The notes under the pieces were generated by a model. It was not told the origin of the DNA and ran no database searches. It saw only the letters and a program-made list of their open reading frames with translations. The position numbers and the translations under genes were made by a program. Positions 29,501 to 37,986 of a stretch of 64,000 bases of DNA are shown piece by piece (position 1 is the stretch's first letter; each line of letters opens with the position of its first letter). The stretch is taken from positions 3,410,001-3,474,000 of the forward strand of contig NZ_CP155079.2 in the NCBI RefSeq assembly GCF_039634365.2, read 5' to 3'. The stretch is from Mucilaginibacter sp. PAMB04168 (GTDB lineage: Bacteria; Bacteroidota; Bacteroidia; Sphingobacteriales; Sphingobacteriaceae).

Positions 29501-29823
29501 ATCGAATTGTTGGATCCAATGGGTATCTCCCTATTTTCATACCCCACAAACGTGAATACCAGCACTGCATTCCTATTTGGAGCAGAGATAGAATAATTGC
29601 CTTTAGCATCTGTACGAGTGGCGGTTCGGGTTGTTTTCAGGGTAACGGTCACACCAGCCATTGTACCCGTCTCGTCAGAAACGGTACCTTTAATAATGAT
29701 AGCTTGCGAAAAAGCGGGCGAGCAAATGACGATGAAAGCACAGACTAACAATAGTATTTGCCACGTGACCGGGGTAGAAATAAAGATGCGACTGGTTAAA
29801 GCAAAAGTAGAACTTTGTTTCAT
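26518..29823 (-). CDS. SusC/RagA family TonB-dependent transporter (locus B)
   Basis: 1101 residues from the ATG at 29823 (a TTG one codon earlier is unlikely). A long N-terminal region with signal segment WQILLLVCAFIVICSPAFSQ, a carboxypeptidase-regulatory-like domain (IIKGTVSDETGTMAGVTVTL), the signature VVVIGYGTSKKRDLTG, plug end AIYGARGSNGVILITTKKG, and a barrel ending VLTFGANLTL. First gene of locus B. A TAATTTTG -7 box (29906-29899) and a LacI-type operator (29910-29925) lie 76-102 bases upstream, with a second operator at 30045-30060. Hence transcription is probably controlled by the LacI-family protein encoded at 55762. Confidence 0.96.
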   Translation of the reverse strand: MKQSSTFALTSRIFISTPVTWQILLLVCAFIVICSPAFSQAIIIKGTVSDETGTMAGVTVTLKTTRTATRTDAKGNYSISAPNRNAVLVFTFVGYENREIPIGSNNSIDVIMKSSANDLNDVVVIGYGTSKKRDLTGSVGSVNMKDIQKAAVTSVDGALAGRIAGVQVTSNDGQPGANAEILVRGVGSVSQSSAPLYVIDGFPQEDANFNSINPADIASIDVLKDASATAIYGARGSNGVILITTKKGTSGIPQLTFSTNSGFQKSINNVKLMDAYEFVKLQNDINPYFTSYVYFRNGKTLDSYKNAQTINWQDIMFNKLPAFQNHNVSLTGRSGKTSYAVSASYADQAGLIIKSGFKRYQARIVLDQEINDKLKIGINTNYADTKSYGSIPSVQANPTGNGQNLAAFNLMYNIWSYRPVLSSGLFDENFIYNDLVDNNEDGGLPGGNSSINPYINTSNVINDRLANTLTGNSYLEYKIIPGLQLRVTAGINLTNSLTNTFYNSRTQSGSPLTAAGAAFGVNGSTSAGKSISFINENTLSYSKNFNQNNILSALIGYSSQTSKNSGNGFSATNLPNESLGINGLGQGTPYRVSSSSSLSALQSYYGRLNYTYRKNYLFTANFRADGSSKFYKDNRWGYFPSGALAWRFSGENFMKKYSFIDDAKIRFSYGVIGNNRVADFAYLSQINTGSNIYYSYNDQNVYGSTVQTMSNYNLKWETTYESDLGINFSLFKGRLNFETDYYKRITKNLLLSAAMPYSTGFTTAFQNVGSVSNEGLEFTLATVNISKKNFTWSSSFNISFNRNRVLELTGGEESRLTTRSFESAMTTPNYIAKIGRPVAQFYGYVADGLYQLNDFYKIPNGTAGFYYVLKEGIPYYAGKNTLASPQTNQSLVVQPGDPKYKDINGDGLINGDDYTVIGNPYPLHYGGFSNNFSYKNFDLNVFLQWSYGNQVMNANKLKFEGNTNAPQSGNSPTTNLGSVNVNQFASYVNRWTPTNPTNEYPRANANTGGLRQYSTRIIEDASYLRLKTVSIGYNLPRKMLSRLHINNLRFSLSGQNLLTFTKYSGPDPEVSTNAGNNLAPGFDFSPYPRTRVLTFGANLTL

Positions 29824-29898
29824 CAATGTGTGGTTAGGATTAATTGGAATTATTCTTTAAGTGGATTTGAGATCGACTTTAAATTTAGGTTAACTGCC

Positions 29899-29906
29899 CA
29901 AAATTA
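29899..29906 (-). promoter_or_regulatory. -7 box TAATTTTG of locus B promoter
   Basis: On the minus strand the octamer fits the Bacteroidota -7 consensus TAnnTTTG and lies 76 bases before the SusC ATG. No clear -33 TTG is seen at the expected distance; that space is occupied by the operator. Confidence 0.55.
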
Positions 29907-29909
29907 CTA

Positions 29910-29925
29910 ACTAAATCGGTTAAGT
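29910..29925. promoter_or_regulatory. LacI-type operator, proximal site of locus B
   Basis: ACTAAATCGGTTAAGT, an imperfect palindrome with the central CG typical of LacI-family operators. It lies three bases from the -7 box, between the -7 and -33 positions, where a bound repressor would block polymerase. Confidence 0.7.
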
Positions 29926-30044
29926 AATGTGATATAATAAGTTTTGTATAATTTTTATCTTTTAATATTATTTCTTGAGCAGTTTGTAGGTATATAACCT
30001 GATAATTAGAACTTTGTAAATGATCAGCGCATTTTACTCTACTA

Positions 30045-30060
30045 CGTAAACCGATTTAGT
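30045..30060. promoter_or_regulatory. LacI-type operator, distal site of locus B
   Basis: CGTAAACCGATTTAGT, the reverse-orientation match to the same consensus, centred 135 bases upstream of the proximal site. A second site at this range is compatible with DNA looping. Confidence 0.55.
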
Positions 30061-30372
30061 AAATTTACGTATTCGATAACTGCCGAGTAGTTTGGCGTGT
30101 CGGATTAAAAGGTACTAAGCAAAAGAAATAAAGTATATGATTGCAATTGAAGAACGTCACTGGCTGGCTATTGACGTTAACCAATTGTTTACCATGTTGT
30201 TGCCGAGGGAATGATACCAATTCATAATGATAACTCATTAGTAAACTTGTTTTAAGAACTGAAATTAACCATGTTTTACCTAATCTGAATGGAGCTTGGA
30301 CGCGGTTCAAAAACAGCTTAGATATTATAATCAATCAAAATAATCTTCTTACTAAGGACACTAAGCACGTAC

Positions 30373-31893
30373 TTAATACCCTGACGTAACGACCTTGGAA
30401 GCGCCACCGTCACTCTTAATAAACTTATAGTTCTCTACATGTTCACCTATGAAAATTCCACCCAGGTCTGATGTTTTGTAATACGATGGCTTCTGTGGCA
30501 TTGAGTCAAAAAGGTTCCTCCCGTTTATTGTCAGATTCTCAAAGGTGATATTCTTGATTTTATGTAATTCGTCATAACCCGTAATAATAGAAAGACTTGC
30601 CTTATCGCCCTTATAAACAATGTTTTTGAATAACACATCTTCAATTCCACGCCCCGGTGAGGTATTGTATTTTTTGTTAAACATTACCCTAAGGTTAATC
30701 AACTGTCCTTTACGAATATTATCTACCCTAATGCTGTCAAAAACAATCTCTTTTATCAAGTTATCATCACCAGCGTTTAATGCCAGGCAGCCTTGGTAAT
30801 CTAACTGGTTTTCGTGCTGGTCAAGAATATCAAGATTTGCAAATTTCATTTTGGACAAGGTGTCGGGATCCGCAGAATCACCATGCGTCCCAATCAGGAG
30901 CGGGTGAGCCATATCGGCCCACAGAACAGAGTTCTTAACGGTTATATTAGTACTGTTGCCATAATATTTCCAGCGATGGCCATAAATGGCAATACAGTCA
31001 TCCGAATTTCGCATAAAGACGCGATTGATATTTACGTTAGTGCAGCAGAAAATATCTAAACCATCACCGTTTCCCTCAAAGCTAAAGGATTTAATATTGT
31101 CGATATTAATATCACTGGACTGGCCCATCAGAACTGTATACTTGTGAGGTAATACAATTATACCTTCCATTTTAACATCTTTCGAATATTCTACAGTGAT
31201 CGCATCTGCTCTTCCATTGGCGTATTGCCGAGTAGCTGACCCGTTTCCGGCTCCAGGAGGCGCGTTGGGTTTAAACAATTGGGTAAGTATTCCATGTCCA
31301 TAGATCCTTACATTTTCGGCGTTAGAAACAATGAACCTACCTTGAACAACTGCTCCACCTGCAATGTAAACCCGTTGGCCGGATTTTAATACCATATCAC
31401 CAATTGTATGCAATCCGGGGCCGTAATAAACTAGGTTGGCACCCTGGGTTGGCTGCTGCTCTAAAGGATTTGCAAATAGGTGTAGATTATTGAATATATC
31501 TCCATTTACCTCCAACGAAAAGTTTTTCGGTTTACTTAGCTTAAGTAAGATGGAATTGCCTGTCACTTTAATTGGCAAATTTTCTTGGTTAGGACGTAGT
31601 TTAGCCTCGCTAACCTGTTCTTTCAAAACCTGGACGAGTACATCAACCTCACCCTGAAAGTCGAAATAAGCAAAGGAACTGATTTGTGGACTTGTTTTAG
31701 TGTCGGTTGTTTGAGCTACTTGAGCCATATAGACCGGAATAGGTAACCAACTACCTCCTTTCTGCCTTATAGAGACCTTATACCTTTCATTGTTGAGCGC
31801 ACTACCCTTTGGTGCGGGATAGTTAACTACCTGCGCACAAATTGCAGAAGTAAAAAAAGTCAGCCATAGGTTTAAAAATAACGTTTTTTTCAT
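30373..31893 (-). CDS. Secreted pectin-lyase-fold glycoside hydrolase (clan GH-N, GH28-like; GH49-like alternative)
   Basis: 506 residues from the ATG at 31893; the ORF extends 19 codons upstream but the signal MKKTLFLNLWLTFFTSAICAQ starts here. Residues about 25-145 form an N-terminal beta-sandwich (YKVSIRQKGGSWLPIPVYM ...), then a right-handed beta-helix (GDMVLKSGQRVYIAGGAVVQG; VRIYGHGIL). The catalytic Asp set of clan GH-N is visible as NGDGLD (275-280) and SDDCIAIYGH (297-306), with a downstream GTHGDS in place of the usual G/SHG. The N-terminal sandwich before the helix recalls GH49, whereas the motif spacing recalls GH28 polygalacturonases. Either way it should cleave an alpha-linked polysaccharide. 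Single gene directly downstream of the hybrid regulator; a C-tract motif lies 160 bases upstream. Confidence 0.85.
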   Translation of the reverse strand: MKKTLFLNLWLTFFTSAICAQVVNYPAPKGSALNNERYKVSIRQKGGSWLPIPVYMAQVAQTTDTKTSPQISSFAYFDFQGEVDVLVQVLKEQVSEAKLRPNQENLPIKVTGNSILLKLSKPKNFSLEVNGDIFNNLHLFANPLEQQPTQGANLVYYGPGLHTIGDMVLKSGQRVYIAGGAVVQGRFIVSNAENVRIYGHGILTQLFKPNAPPGAGNGSATRQYANGRADAITVEYSKDVKMEGIIVLPHKYTVLMGQSSDINIDNIKSFSFEGNGDGLDIFCCTNVNINRVFMRNSDDCIAIYGHRWKYYGNSTNITVKNSVLWADMAHPLLIGTHGDSADPDTLSKMKFANLDILDQHENQLDYQGCLALNAGDDNLIKEIVFDSIRVDNIRKGQLINLRVMFNKKYNTSPGRGIEDVLFKNIVYKGDKASLSIITGYDELHKIKNITFENLTINGRNLFDSMPQKPSYYKTSDLGGIFIGEHVENYKFIKSDGGASKVVTSGY

Positions 31894-32225
31894 CTTAATG
31901 ATCGTGGCAGTCCTCCCCAAAAGCAACAATTTTGAATTTGGTAAAGCCATTGGTTTAGCTTATTGAACTGCATTGCATGATCGGATACTTAAATCTGATC
32001 GTAACGCATAATGCATATTCAGTTCGCTAATTTGGTGGGTAAATCAGAAAGCCAAGGGGGGTATAGCGGTCATATAAAGGGGCCAAAATGGCAATTTCAT
32101 TCCCCATCTTCCACAATTTATGATTACAGCACTTTGATATATAGAATCGCCTGGCAAATCGATTCTGTTATATAATGCCGCTCTAAAAAAGGAACTAATT
32201 AAGCAAGCACTACAAATACATAAGT
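31894..32225. other. Upstream region of the GH28-like gene
   Basis: About 330 bases between the hybrid regulator stop and the GH28-like gene. It contains the C-tract motif at 32053-32064 and a second short C-run (minus GGCCCC at 32080-32085). No -7 box of the TAnnTTTG form is evident, which would fit activator-dependent expression. Confidence 0.45.
32053..32064 (-). promoter_or_regulatory. C-tract motif ATACCCCCCTTG (GH28-like gene)
   Basis: Minus-strand 12-mer identical to the one at 43258-43269 upstream of the locus C SusC gene. A further minus-strand GGCCCCTTTAT lies about 20 bases upstream of it. The shared placement (125-160 bases before a start codon, same strand) suggests a binding site, most simply for the hybrid regulator encoded between them. 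Confidence 0.5.
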
Positions 32226-35200
32226 TTAACTGCTTTTTGATTTTTGCCCTTTTAGTGTAGGGTTTAGTTTGTAGGCTGGAAGAAAAGCTCCTCTGTATTT
32301 TTTGATAAACCCGGAAGGGTTAGTTTTAAACAACTTTTGAAACTGTTCCCGAAAATATTTGATGTCTTGGAAGCCTACTTTGTAAGCGATTTCTTTAATC
32401 TGCAAATCAGTCTGAATCATTAACTCAGCAGCCTTACGAAGCCGAATGTACCGAATGAACTCACTTCCGGTCAGACCGCAAATGGATTTGATTTTCCGGA
32501 ATAATTTTGATCGGCTCATATTAAGTTCCTCAGCAAGTACAATCACAGTGAATTCTTCATTTTCCAAATGTTTTTCAATAACTACTATGCATTTATGTAA
32601 GAAATCACTGTATTCTGCCGGCACCTTTAATTCGTTGTTTTTTAAAGTGATTTCATTGAAAAAGTAATTTTTCAATGTATCTCTGCCCTTTAGTAAGCTT
32701 TTAATTTTGGCAACCAACAGATCGCTTTCAAAAGGCTTGCTGATGTAGTCATCTGCACCGCATTCTATCCCCTTTAATTTAATTTCCGGTGAAGAAGTAC
32801 CTGTAAGCAAAACAATTGGAATGTGGCTCAATGATGGGGCATCCTTCATATCAGAACAAAATTCCACGCCGCTTTTCCCCGGCATAATAACATCACAAAC
32901 AATGATATCTGGATGATGTTCCAGAACCAGCTCAAATCCTGCTTCGGCGTTCCCGGCTTCCAGTACGACATAACTTTTATCCAATAGGGATTTAACGTAG
33001 TTCCTGATCTCCTCATCATCGTCAATCAATAATACGACTGCCTTATTTTGAACAATTTCGTCCATCGCACCCGACTCAGAATTTATCCGAACAGCCGATG
33101 ATGATCGGAGCGGCTCGCTAGCAGCATCAGTTATAGCAATTTCCTGCAAGAGCGGCAAAGTATTACTCATAGAATTTGAAGCTGTTTCGAACCTCGCTTG
33201 ATCAATAGGTCTTACAGTGCGCTGTGGAAGCAGCACATTGAAGGAAGTTCCTCCTTCTTCCCTATTTGTATAACTAATGGCTCCTTTATGTAGCTCTACA
33301 AACTTTTTTGCTAAAAACAACCCTATTCCAAAACCGCTCTGTGCATGGCCGGATCCAGACTGGGATAGACGATAAAACTTATCAAAAAGTTTATCGCCAA
33401 CGTGGTTCGGTATACCCTCGCCATTGTCTTCAACAACCATTAATACCTGGTTATCTTTTAAACTTACGTCTAGCCTAACCGTCCCGCCAACAGGGGTGTA
33501 CTTTAACGCATTAGATAACAGATTAAACAGAACTATTTCGATTTTCTCCCGATCAGCTAACATTTCAGCATGCTCGTTCACGCATGAAAATTCATAAAAT
33601 ATTCCTTTTGACCTTGCCTGATTATTAAAGCAGATGAATACTTCCAGGCAAACCTCACGAAGCGTAAAAACAGAAAGATCGAGATCTGCTATCTCGTTTT
33701 CAGACTTTTTGAAAAGCATGATCTGATCAACCAGATTGAGCAGCCGTCTTGAGTTACGGTACACAGAACTTAAATCAATCAGGTCACGGTTTGCACCATC
33801 ACTCTGAAGTAAATCTTTAAGGGGGTTTACAATTAAGGTGAGTGGAGTTCTCAGTTCATGAGCGATATTAGTGAAGAAAGAGATCTTCTTTTCGTTGATC
33901 TCCTCTATAAATTTTAACTCATATTTTAGGCTGGTTTGCTTACGATGATAAAAAAGATAACCGTAAATGGAACTAAATATTAAAGTAAAGTAAAATGCAT
34001 AAGCCCACCAGGCCCGGTACCAAGGCGGTAAAATGACAATGGATATCCTTCTTTCTACCGTATTCCACAAACCTGAAGAATTTGTCGATTTAATCCTTAA
34101 GGTGTATGCACCCTCATTTAGGTGGGAATAGTTAATGGAGCGCTGGCTACCAACAAAATTCCAAACTTTATCTCTGCCCTGTAAGAGATAAGCATACTGT
34201 ATTTTTCCGGGAAGTGAATACTCTAGTGCAGCATAATCTAACGAAATAATGGCCTTATCGTATGGTAATGTTAATTTTTTAACTTGATAAATATTATCAG
34301 CATCAGGTAAATAATTTGAATTTGCCCCAACCGATAAATTGGCCAGGCGCACACCAGAGATAACCAAAGGAGGAAAGTCATGAAACTGTCTGACACTATC
34401 CGGATTAAAAATCGTAAAGCCTTTTATACCGCCAAATATCAGCTCACCTGTATGTAGCCGAACAGAAGCATTATAATAAAACTGGTTGGATTGCAGGCCA
34501 TCTGCAGCGTAATAATTCTCTATTTTACCACTGCGCTTGTTGAATTTGGACAGGCCATAATTGGTACTTGCCCATATGTTTCCTGCAATATCCTCTTCAA
34601 TATTAAGTACTTTGTTATTGCATAATCCATTAGCCTCGGTGTAATTAGATAGTTTACCCGTGCGAATGTTGTAAGCAAATAAACCTCTTCCATACGTTCC
34701 TATCCATAATAATCCAGAAGCGCTTTGATGCAAGGTCCGAACTGCTGCACCGAAATTCAAAACTTCTTTTATACCATGCTTTAAATCTGCCTTCAAAAGA
34801 CTGGTAAAGCTACCAAGCCAAAGGTGCTGATCATCAGCACTGGTTATGGTAAGAATATCCTGATTAACAGGGAAAGGAACTGGTTTTAACTCCTTGGCTA
34901 AAACATCATACATAAACAAACGGTTGTTACCACCATTTTTGCTATTTCCTCTCAATATCGACGCAAATATTCGTCCTTTTAAATCTGTATAAAGTTTCCA
35001 CACCGGGTTACGAAAACTCCGGTTGCTGAAGGGAACAGGGTCGAACCGGTTTGTGTTCCGATTGAATTTTTTAACGCCTTCGCCGCCAAAAATTCCAATC
35101 CATATTTGAGACTCATGATCCCTTGTAATACTCGAGATACGATTTCCGGACACTTGATCCCGACTGGTGAGCGATCCGGTAGGTATTTCGGTAAAACGTC

Positions 35201-36374
35201 CTGTAGCCCGCTTCCATAAACTTACACCGCCACCGTCCGTTCCAACCCAAACATTATCTCCATCCTCACAAAATGAAAAAGTAAAATTGTTATTTAAACT
35301 TGTGCTATTGCCGGGTTGATGGCTATAAGTAGTAAACTGATGTTTTTTATCATTTAAGATATCAATCCCTCCCCGCAACGTCCCAACCCACTTGCGACCT
35401 AATTCGTCTTCGTAAAGGGCATTGATTGCATCACTCGACAAATTACTTACTTTATAATACTGAAGACTAGCTATTGCCGGATTTGTAGTGGATGGAAGGT
35501 AAATGATACCCTTGCCATCTGTTGCGGCCCACAATTGTCCGCTTTTTGTCACTAATAAGTCGAAGATTTTGCAATTGTTGAGCTCAGAATCCCGGGAAGT
35601 AATAGAATACATCTTTTTAGATGGGATTTCATAACACAAAAGACCAGTCGTGGTGCCAATCCAAATAAATTTTGAGTTAACAATTTTTAAGGACGATGCC
35701 AGGGATTGAATTTTACAGCAAACTTTAAGTGAAGAAGTCTTGTGGTCATAGAAACACAAGCCGACATTGTTGACCATAACCCATACATTGTCGCTTTGAT
35801 CTACAGTGATGGCACTTGCTGTATAATTATCCAACTTTTTGCCATCCTTTTGAAGCGGAATGACATAAGCGTTAGCTTTTCCGGTTTCCTTGCACAATAA
35901 CCCTAATTCGTTGCAGGCGAAAAACACATCACCTTTCTTATTAAACTCTATACCATTGGTCCAATGTGTTGCCTTTATGAGTTGGTGATTGTTAATTTCG
36001 ATTGGTAAGATGCTGAATTGGAGAGTTTTATTATTTAGCAGCCCTATCCCTTTTTCTGTTCCAACCCAAAGGTTACCATGGACATCAGAATTTATACAAT
36101 TAACAAGATCATCTGGCAGGGAGGTGGAATCTTTGTATCGGTGTCGAAAGACTTTAAAATTATAACCATCAAACCGGTTAAGTCCGTCTTTCGTACCAAA
36201 CCACATTAACCCAATTTTATCTTTATGAATGGTGGTTACCGTATTGTTAGATAGCCCTTGTTCTATACCAAGGTAGTATAGGGGCTGACCTTTAACGTAA
36301 GTAGAACATAGAAAGGCCGTTAAAAAAAATAGCGCCCTAAAAAGTATCCGGCAGTTTAACCTCTGGCAATCCAT
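32226..36374 (-). CDS. Hybrid two-component system regulator (sensor kinase, receiver and AraC-type DNA-binding domains in one protein)
   Basis: 1382 residues from the ATG at 36374 (TTG two codons earlier unlikely); positions below are for the longer frame. Signal/anchor at about 10-30. Two-component-regulator propeller repeats run from 35 to about 660 (GLMWFGTKDGLNRFDG, NLWVGTEKGIG, NIWASTNYGLSKF). Y_Y_Y domain about 700-785, one membrane helix about 789-811, HisKA with phospho-His H841 in NIAHELRTPLTL, HATPase with NLLSNALKYTP (953-963) and DNGEGIP, receiver with DDD 1120-1122 and acceptor D1163 in CDVIMPGKSG, then an AraC-type HTH (1260-1370). Family knowledge: the periplasmic propeller binds an oligosaccharide and the AraC domain activates the adjacent utilization genes. 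It sits inside locus C, so locus C is its likely target. Confidence 0.97.
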   Translation of the reverse strand: MDCQRLNCRILFRALFFLTAFLCSTYVKGQPLYYLGIEQGLSNNTVTTIHKDKIGLMWFGTKDGLNRFDGYNFKVFRHRYKDSTSLPDDLVNCINSDVHGNLWVGTEKGIGLLNNKTLQFSILPIEINNHQLIKATHWTNGIEFNKKGDVFFACNELGLLCKETGKANAYVIPLQKDGKKLDNYTASAITVDQSDNVWVMVNNVGLCFYDHKTSSLKVCCKIQSLASSLKIVNSKFIWIGTTTGLLCYEIPSKKMYSITSRDSELNNCKIFDLLVTKSGQLWAATDGKGIIYLPSTTNPAIASLQYYKVSNLSSDAINALYEDELGRKWVGTLRGGIDILNDKKHQFTTYSHQPGNSTSLNNNFTFSFCEDGDNVWVGTDGGGVSLWKRATGRFTEIPTGSLTSRDQVSGNRISSITRDHESQIWIGIFGGEGVKKFNRNTNRFDPVPFSNRSFRNPVWKLYTDLKGRIFASILRGNSKNGGNNRLFMYDVLAKELKPVPFPVNQDILTITSADDQHLWLGSFTSLLKADLKHGIKEVLNFGAAVRTLHQSASGLLWIGTYGRGLFAYNIRTGKLSNYTEANGLCNNKVLNIEEDIAGNIWASTNYGLSKFNKRSGKIENYYAADGLQSNQFYYNASVRLHTGELIFGGIKGFTIFNPDSVRQFHDFPPLVISGVRLANLSVGANSNYLPDADNIYQVKKLTLPYDKAIISLDYAALEYSLPGKIQYAYLLQGRDKVWNFVGSQRSINYSHLNEGAYTLRIKSTNSSGLWNTVERRISIVILPPWYRAWWAYAFYFTLIFSSIYGYLFYHRKQTSLKYELKFIEEINEKKISFFTNIAHELRTPLTLIVNPLKDLLQSDGANRDLIDLSSVYRNSRRLLNLVDQIMLFKKSENEIADLDLSVFTLREVCLEVFICFNNQARSKGIFYEFSCVNEHAEMLADREKIEIVLFNLLSNALKYTPVGGTVRLDVSLKDNQVLMVVEDNGEGIPNHVGDKLFDKFYRLSQSGSGHAQSGFGIGLFLAKKFVELHKGAISYTNREEGGTSFNVLLPQRTVRPIDQARFETASNSMSNTLPLLQEIAITDAASEPLRSSSAVRINSESGAMDEIVQNKAVVLLIDDDEEIRNYVKSLLDKSYVVLEAGNAEAGFELVLEHHPDIIVCDVIMPGKSGVEFCSDMKDAPSLSHIPIVLLTGTSSPEIKLKGIECGADDYISKPFESDLLVAKIKSLLKGRDTLKNYFFNEITLKNNELKVPAEYSDFLHKCIVVIEKHLENEEFTVIVLAEELNMSRSKLFRKIKSICGLTGSEFIRYIRLRKAAELMIQTDLQIKEIAYKVGFQDIKYFREQFQKLFKTNPSGFIKKYRGAFLPAYKLNPTLKGQKSKSS

Positions 36375-36916
36375 CCTCAAAAATTTACAATTAACCCCTG
36401 CACAACCATTTAAGGCAATATGAATGAGGAGAAATGGTTATTAAAATTGGCTACTGCTAAATTAATATAATTGATGAGAACTAAAAAGAAAAGAGCTGTT
36501 CTTTACTTAATTCCTCAAAATGGTGAAAGTTTGATTCGGGCTTCAGATTTTTGGGGGAATTGTAAAAGTTTCGGTAAGCCTGTATAGTGCAAACTGCTTA
36601 TCTGCCCTTCTTCACTAAGGCGCCTGAGGACGGTTGATAATCTAACACTTTAACGACATCAAGTTTCGTTAGCTGCCAGTTGCCGAACGCTGCATGGCGG
36701 CAAACGATTCTGAGTTACCTAACATCTCAGAAGACGCTGCAATCTGTGCAGCGTGTTTAATACGTTTGTTACCATGAGTAAAGATGCTCATATTACAACC
36801 TCAGAGGAATTTATCAACCTTGGGATACAAGCAGGTTGACAAATTACCTCAAGGTTTATGGCACCGCATGCCAACAATTTTATATAGCCAGTATAGAGTT
36901 AATTGACCTGGTATGA
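36375..36916. other. Spacer between GH43 stop and hybrid regulator start
   Basis: About 540 bases with no gene. A GC-rich perfect hairpin, ACGCTGCA-ATCTG-TGCAGCGT, lies at 36734-36754, about 160 bases after the GH43 stop; it lacks a good T-run in either direction. The promoter for the regulator should lie near 36400-36500, but I see no clear -7 box. Confidence 0.4.
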
Positions 36917-37912
36917 TCAAGGTGCTAGTTTATATTGGCCGGTCTTTAAATTGATAGACCATGGCTTAGGCTCGGGCAGCTTTAATTTACCATCTCCAAT
37001 TTCCAAAGGCATCCATAAATATCTCGAATCCCATTGCTCTTTGGGTTTCCAGATATCGCCCATAAAAATAGCCGTTGTGCCTTTTGTCCCTGTGACTTTA
37101 AGGATCATTGTAGATTGAGAACTGTAAGTATTAGTTTCGGGCGGTGCGATATCCTTAAATTCAGACCAGGGGCCTGCAAGTGATTTTGCAGTGGCAAATT
37201 TATTAGGGTTTGGCCGCCATCCCGTAAGCGCTGAACCAATGGCATAATAAAGCCCTTTATAATGCACAACAGCACCGCCTTCTAAAGGCGCATGGATAAA
37301 ACAGACTTCCTTATCCACATTCATATAATCATCGGTTAAGCGGGCTATGTAAAACCCTTTAGAAGGTCTGCTTTCAAATATAAGATAAGCAGAGCCGTCA
37401 TCATCCACAAATTGCCCAATGTCCCGGCTCTCGTACCCTAAAGGTCGGAAGCTTTTTACGTACTGGTAATCGCCGTCGACCCGATCGCATACAGCAACGC
37501 CTACCCGTGCAACTTTGTACCGGGCATCATCAATATGCATATACATTACATATTTACGTGTTTTGGCATTATAAAACACCTTTGGCCGTTCCAGTACCCA
37601 ACGATACCCAAGATTTTCTGGATCCTGAATATTGATAACCTTATTCCTGAAAGTCCAGTGTGTCAAATCTTTTGACGAGTAACAACCCACATAGCGGTAG
37701 CTGGTATCGTTATCCTGAGCGCGGTATTCACCGAACCAATAATAGGTATCTTTAATTTTAATAATGCCACCACCGTGTGCCTGAACATGGTTACCTTTAT
37801 TATCGGGCCAAATAGCGCCTGGCTGAATAAGCCCTTTGCTGGCATCTTGTGCGAATGCGTTCAGGCCAGAAAATATGATGTATAAAGTAACAAGACTTAA
37901 GAATCTGAACAT
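36917..37912 (-). CDS. GH43 exo-beta-1,3-galactanase type (GH43_24-like)
   Basis: 331 residues, signal peptide ending AFAQ (1-22). Five-bladed propeller opening QAHGGGIIKIKDTYYWFGE. The residues I would align with characterised exo-beta-1,3-galactanases are E108 in LERPKV, E211 in PLEGGAV and Q266 in SSQST. In that subfamily a Gln, not an Asp, is believed to serve as the base partner (from memory of the Phanerochaete enzyme); the usual GH43 N-terminal base Asp is absent here. The protein has no C-terminal CBM. Expected substrate: the beta-1,3-galactan backbone of type II arabinogalactan. It follows the SusD stop by 74 bases, with a hairpin in between. Confidence 0.85.
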   Translation of the reverse strand: MFRFLSLVTLYIIFSGLNAFAQDASKGLIQPGAIWPDNKGNHVQAHGGGIIKIKDTYYWFGEYRAQDNDTSYRYVGCYSSKDLTHWTFRNKVINIQDPENLGYRWVLERPKVFYNAKTRKYVMYMHIDDARYKVARVGVAVCDRVDGDYQYVKSFRPLGYESRDIGQFVDDDGSAYLIFESRPSKGFYIARLTDDYMNVDKEVCFIHAPLEGGAVVHYKGLYYAIGSALTGWRPNPNKFATAKSLAGPWSEFKDIAPPETNTYSSQSTMILKVTGTKGTTAIFMGDIWKPKEQWDSRYLWMPLEIGDGKLKLPEPKPWSINLKTGQYKLAP

Positions 37913-37939
37913 AATATGTAGAGCAAAAAATTGTATAAA

Positions 37940-37970
37940 CAGCCTGCATCGGAATGCTCGATACAGGCTG
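37940..37970 (-). terminator. Hairpin between SusD and GH43 genes of locus C
   Basis: CAGCCTGCATCG and CGATACAGGCTG form a 12-bp stem with one G-T pair around a short loop. On the minus strand it is followed by TTTATACAATTTTTT, so it can act as a partial terminator or an mRNA-stabilising end that lowers GH43 expression relative to SusC/SusD. Confidence 0.6.
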
Positions 37971-37986
37971 ATTTGTTATCTGTTAT

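Larger units (their letters stand above)
29824..30372. other. Control region of locus B
   Basis: About 550 bases between the SusC start and the stop of the GH28-like gene. It holds one -7 box and two LacI-type operators (listed separately). The minus open frame at 30065-30334 has no recognisable product and covers the distal part; I read it as non-coding. Confidence 0.6.

Noticed and set aside
30065-30334. Minus 89-codon frame upstream of locus B
   Set aside because: Unrecognisable translation in a region that is better explained as spacer DNA beyond the distal operator.
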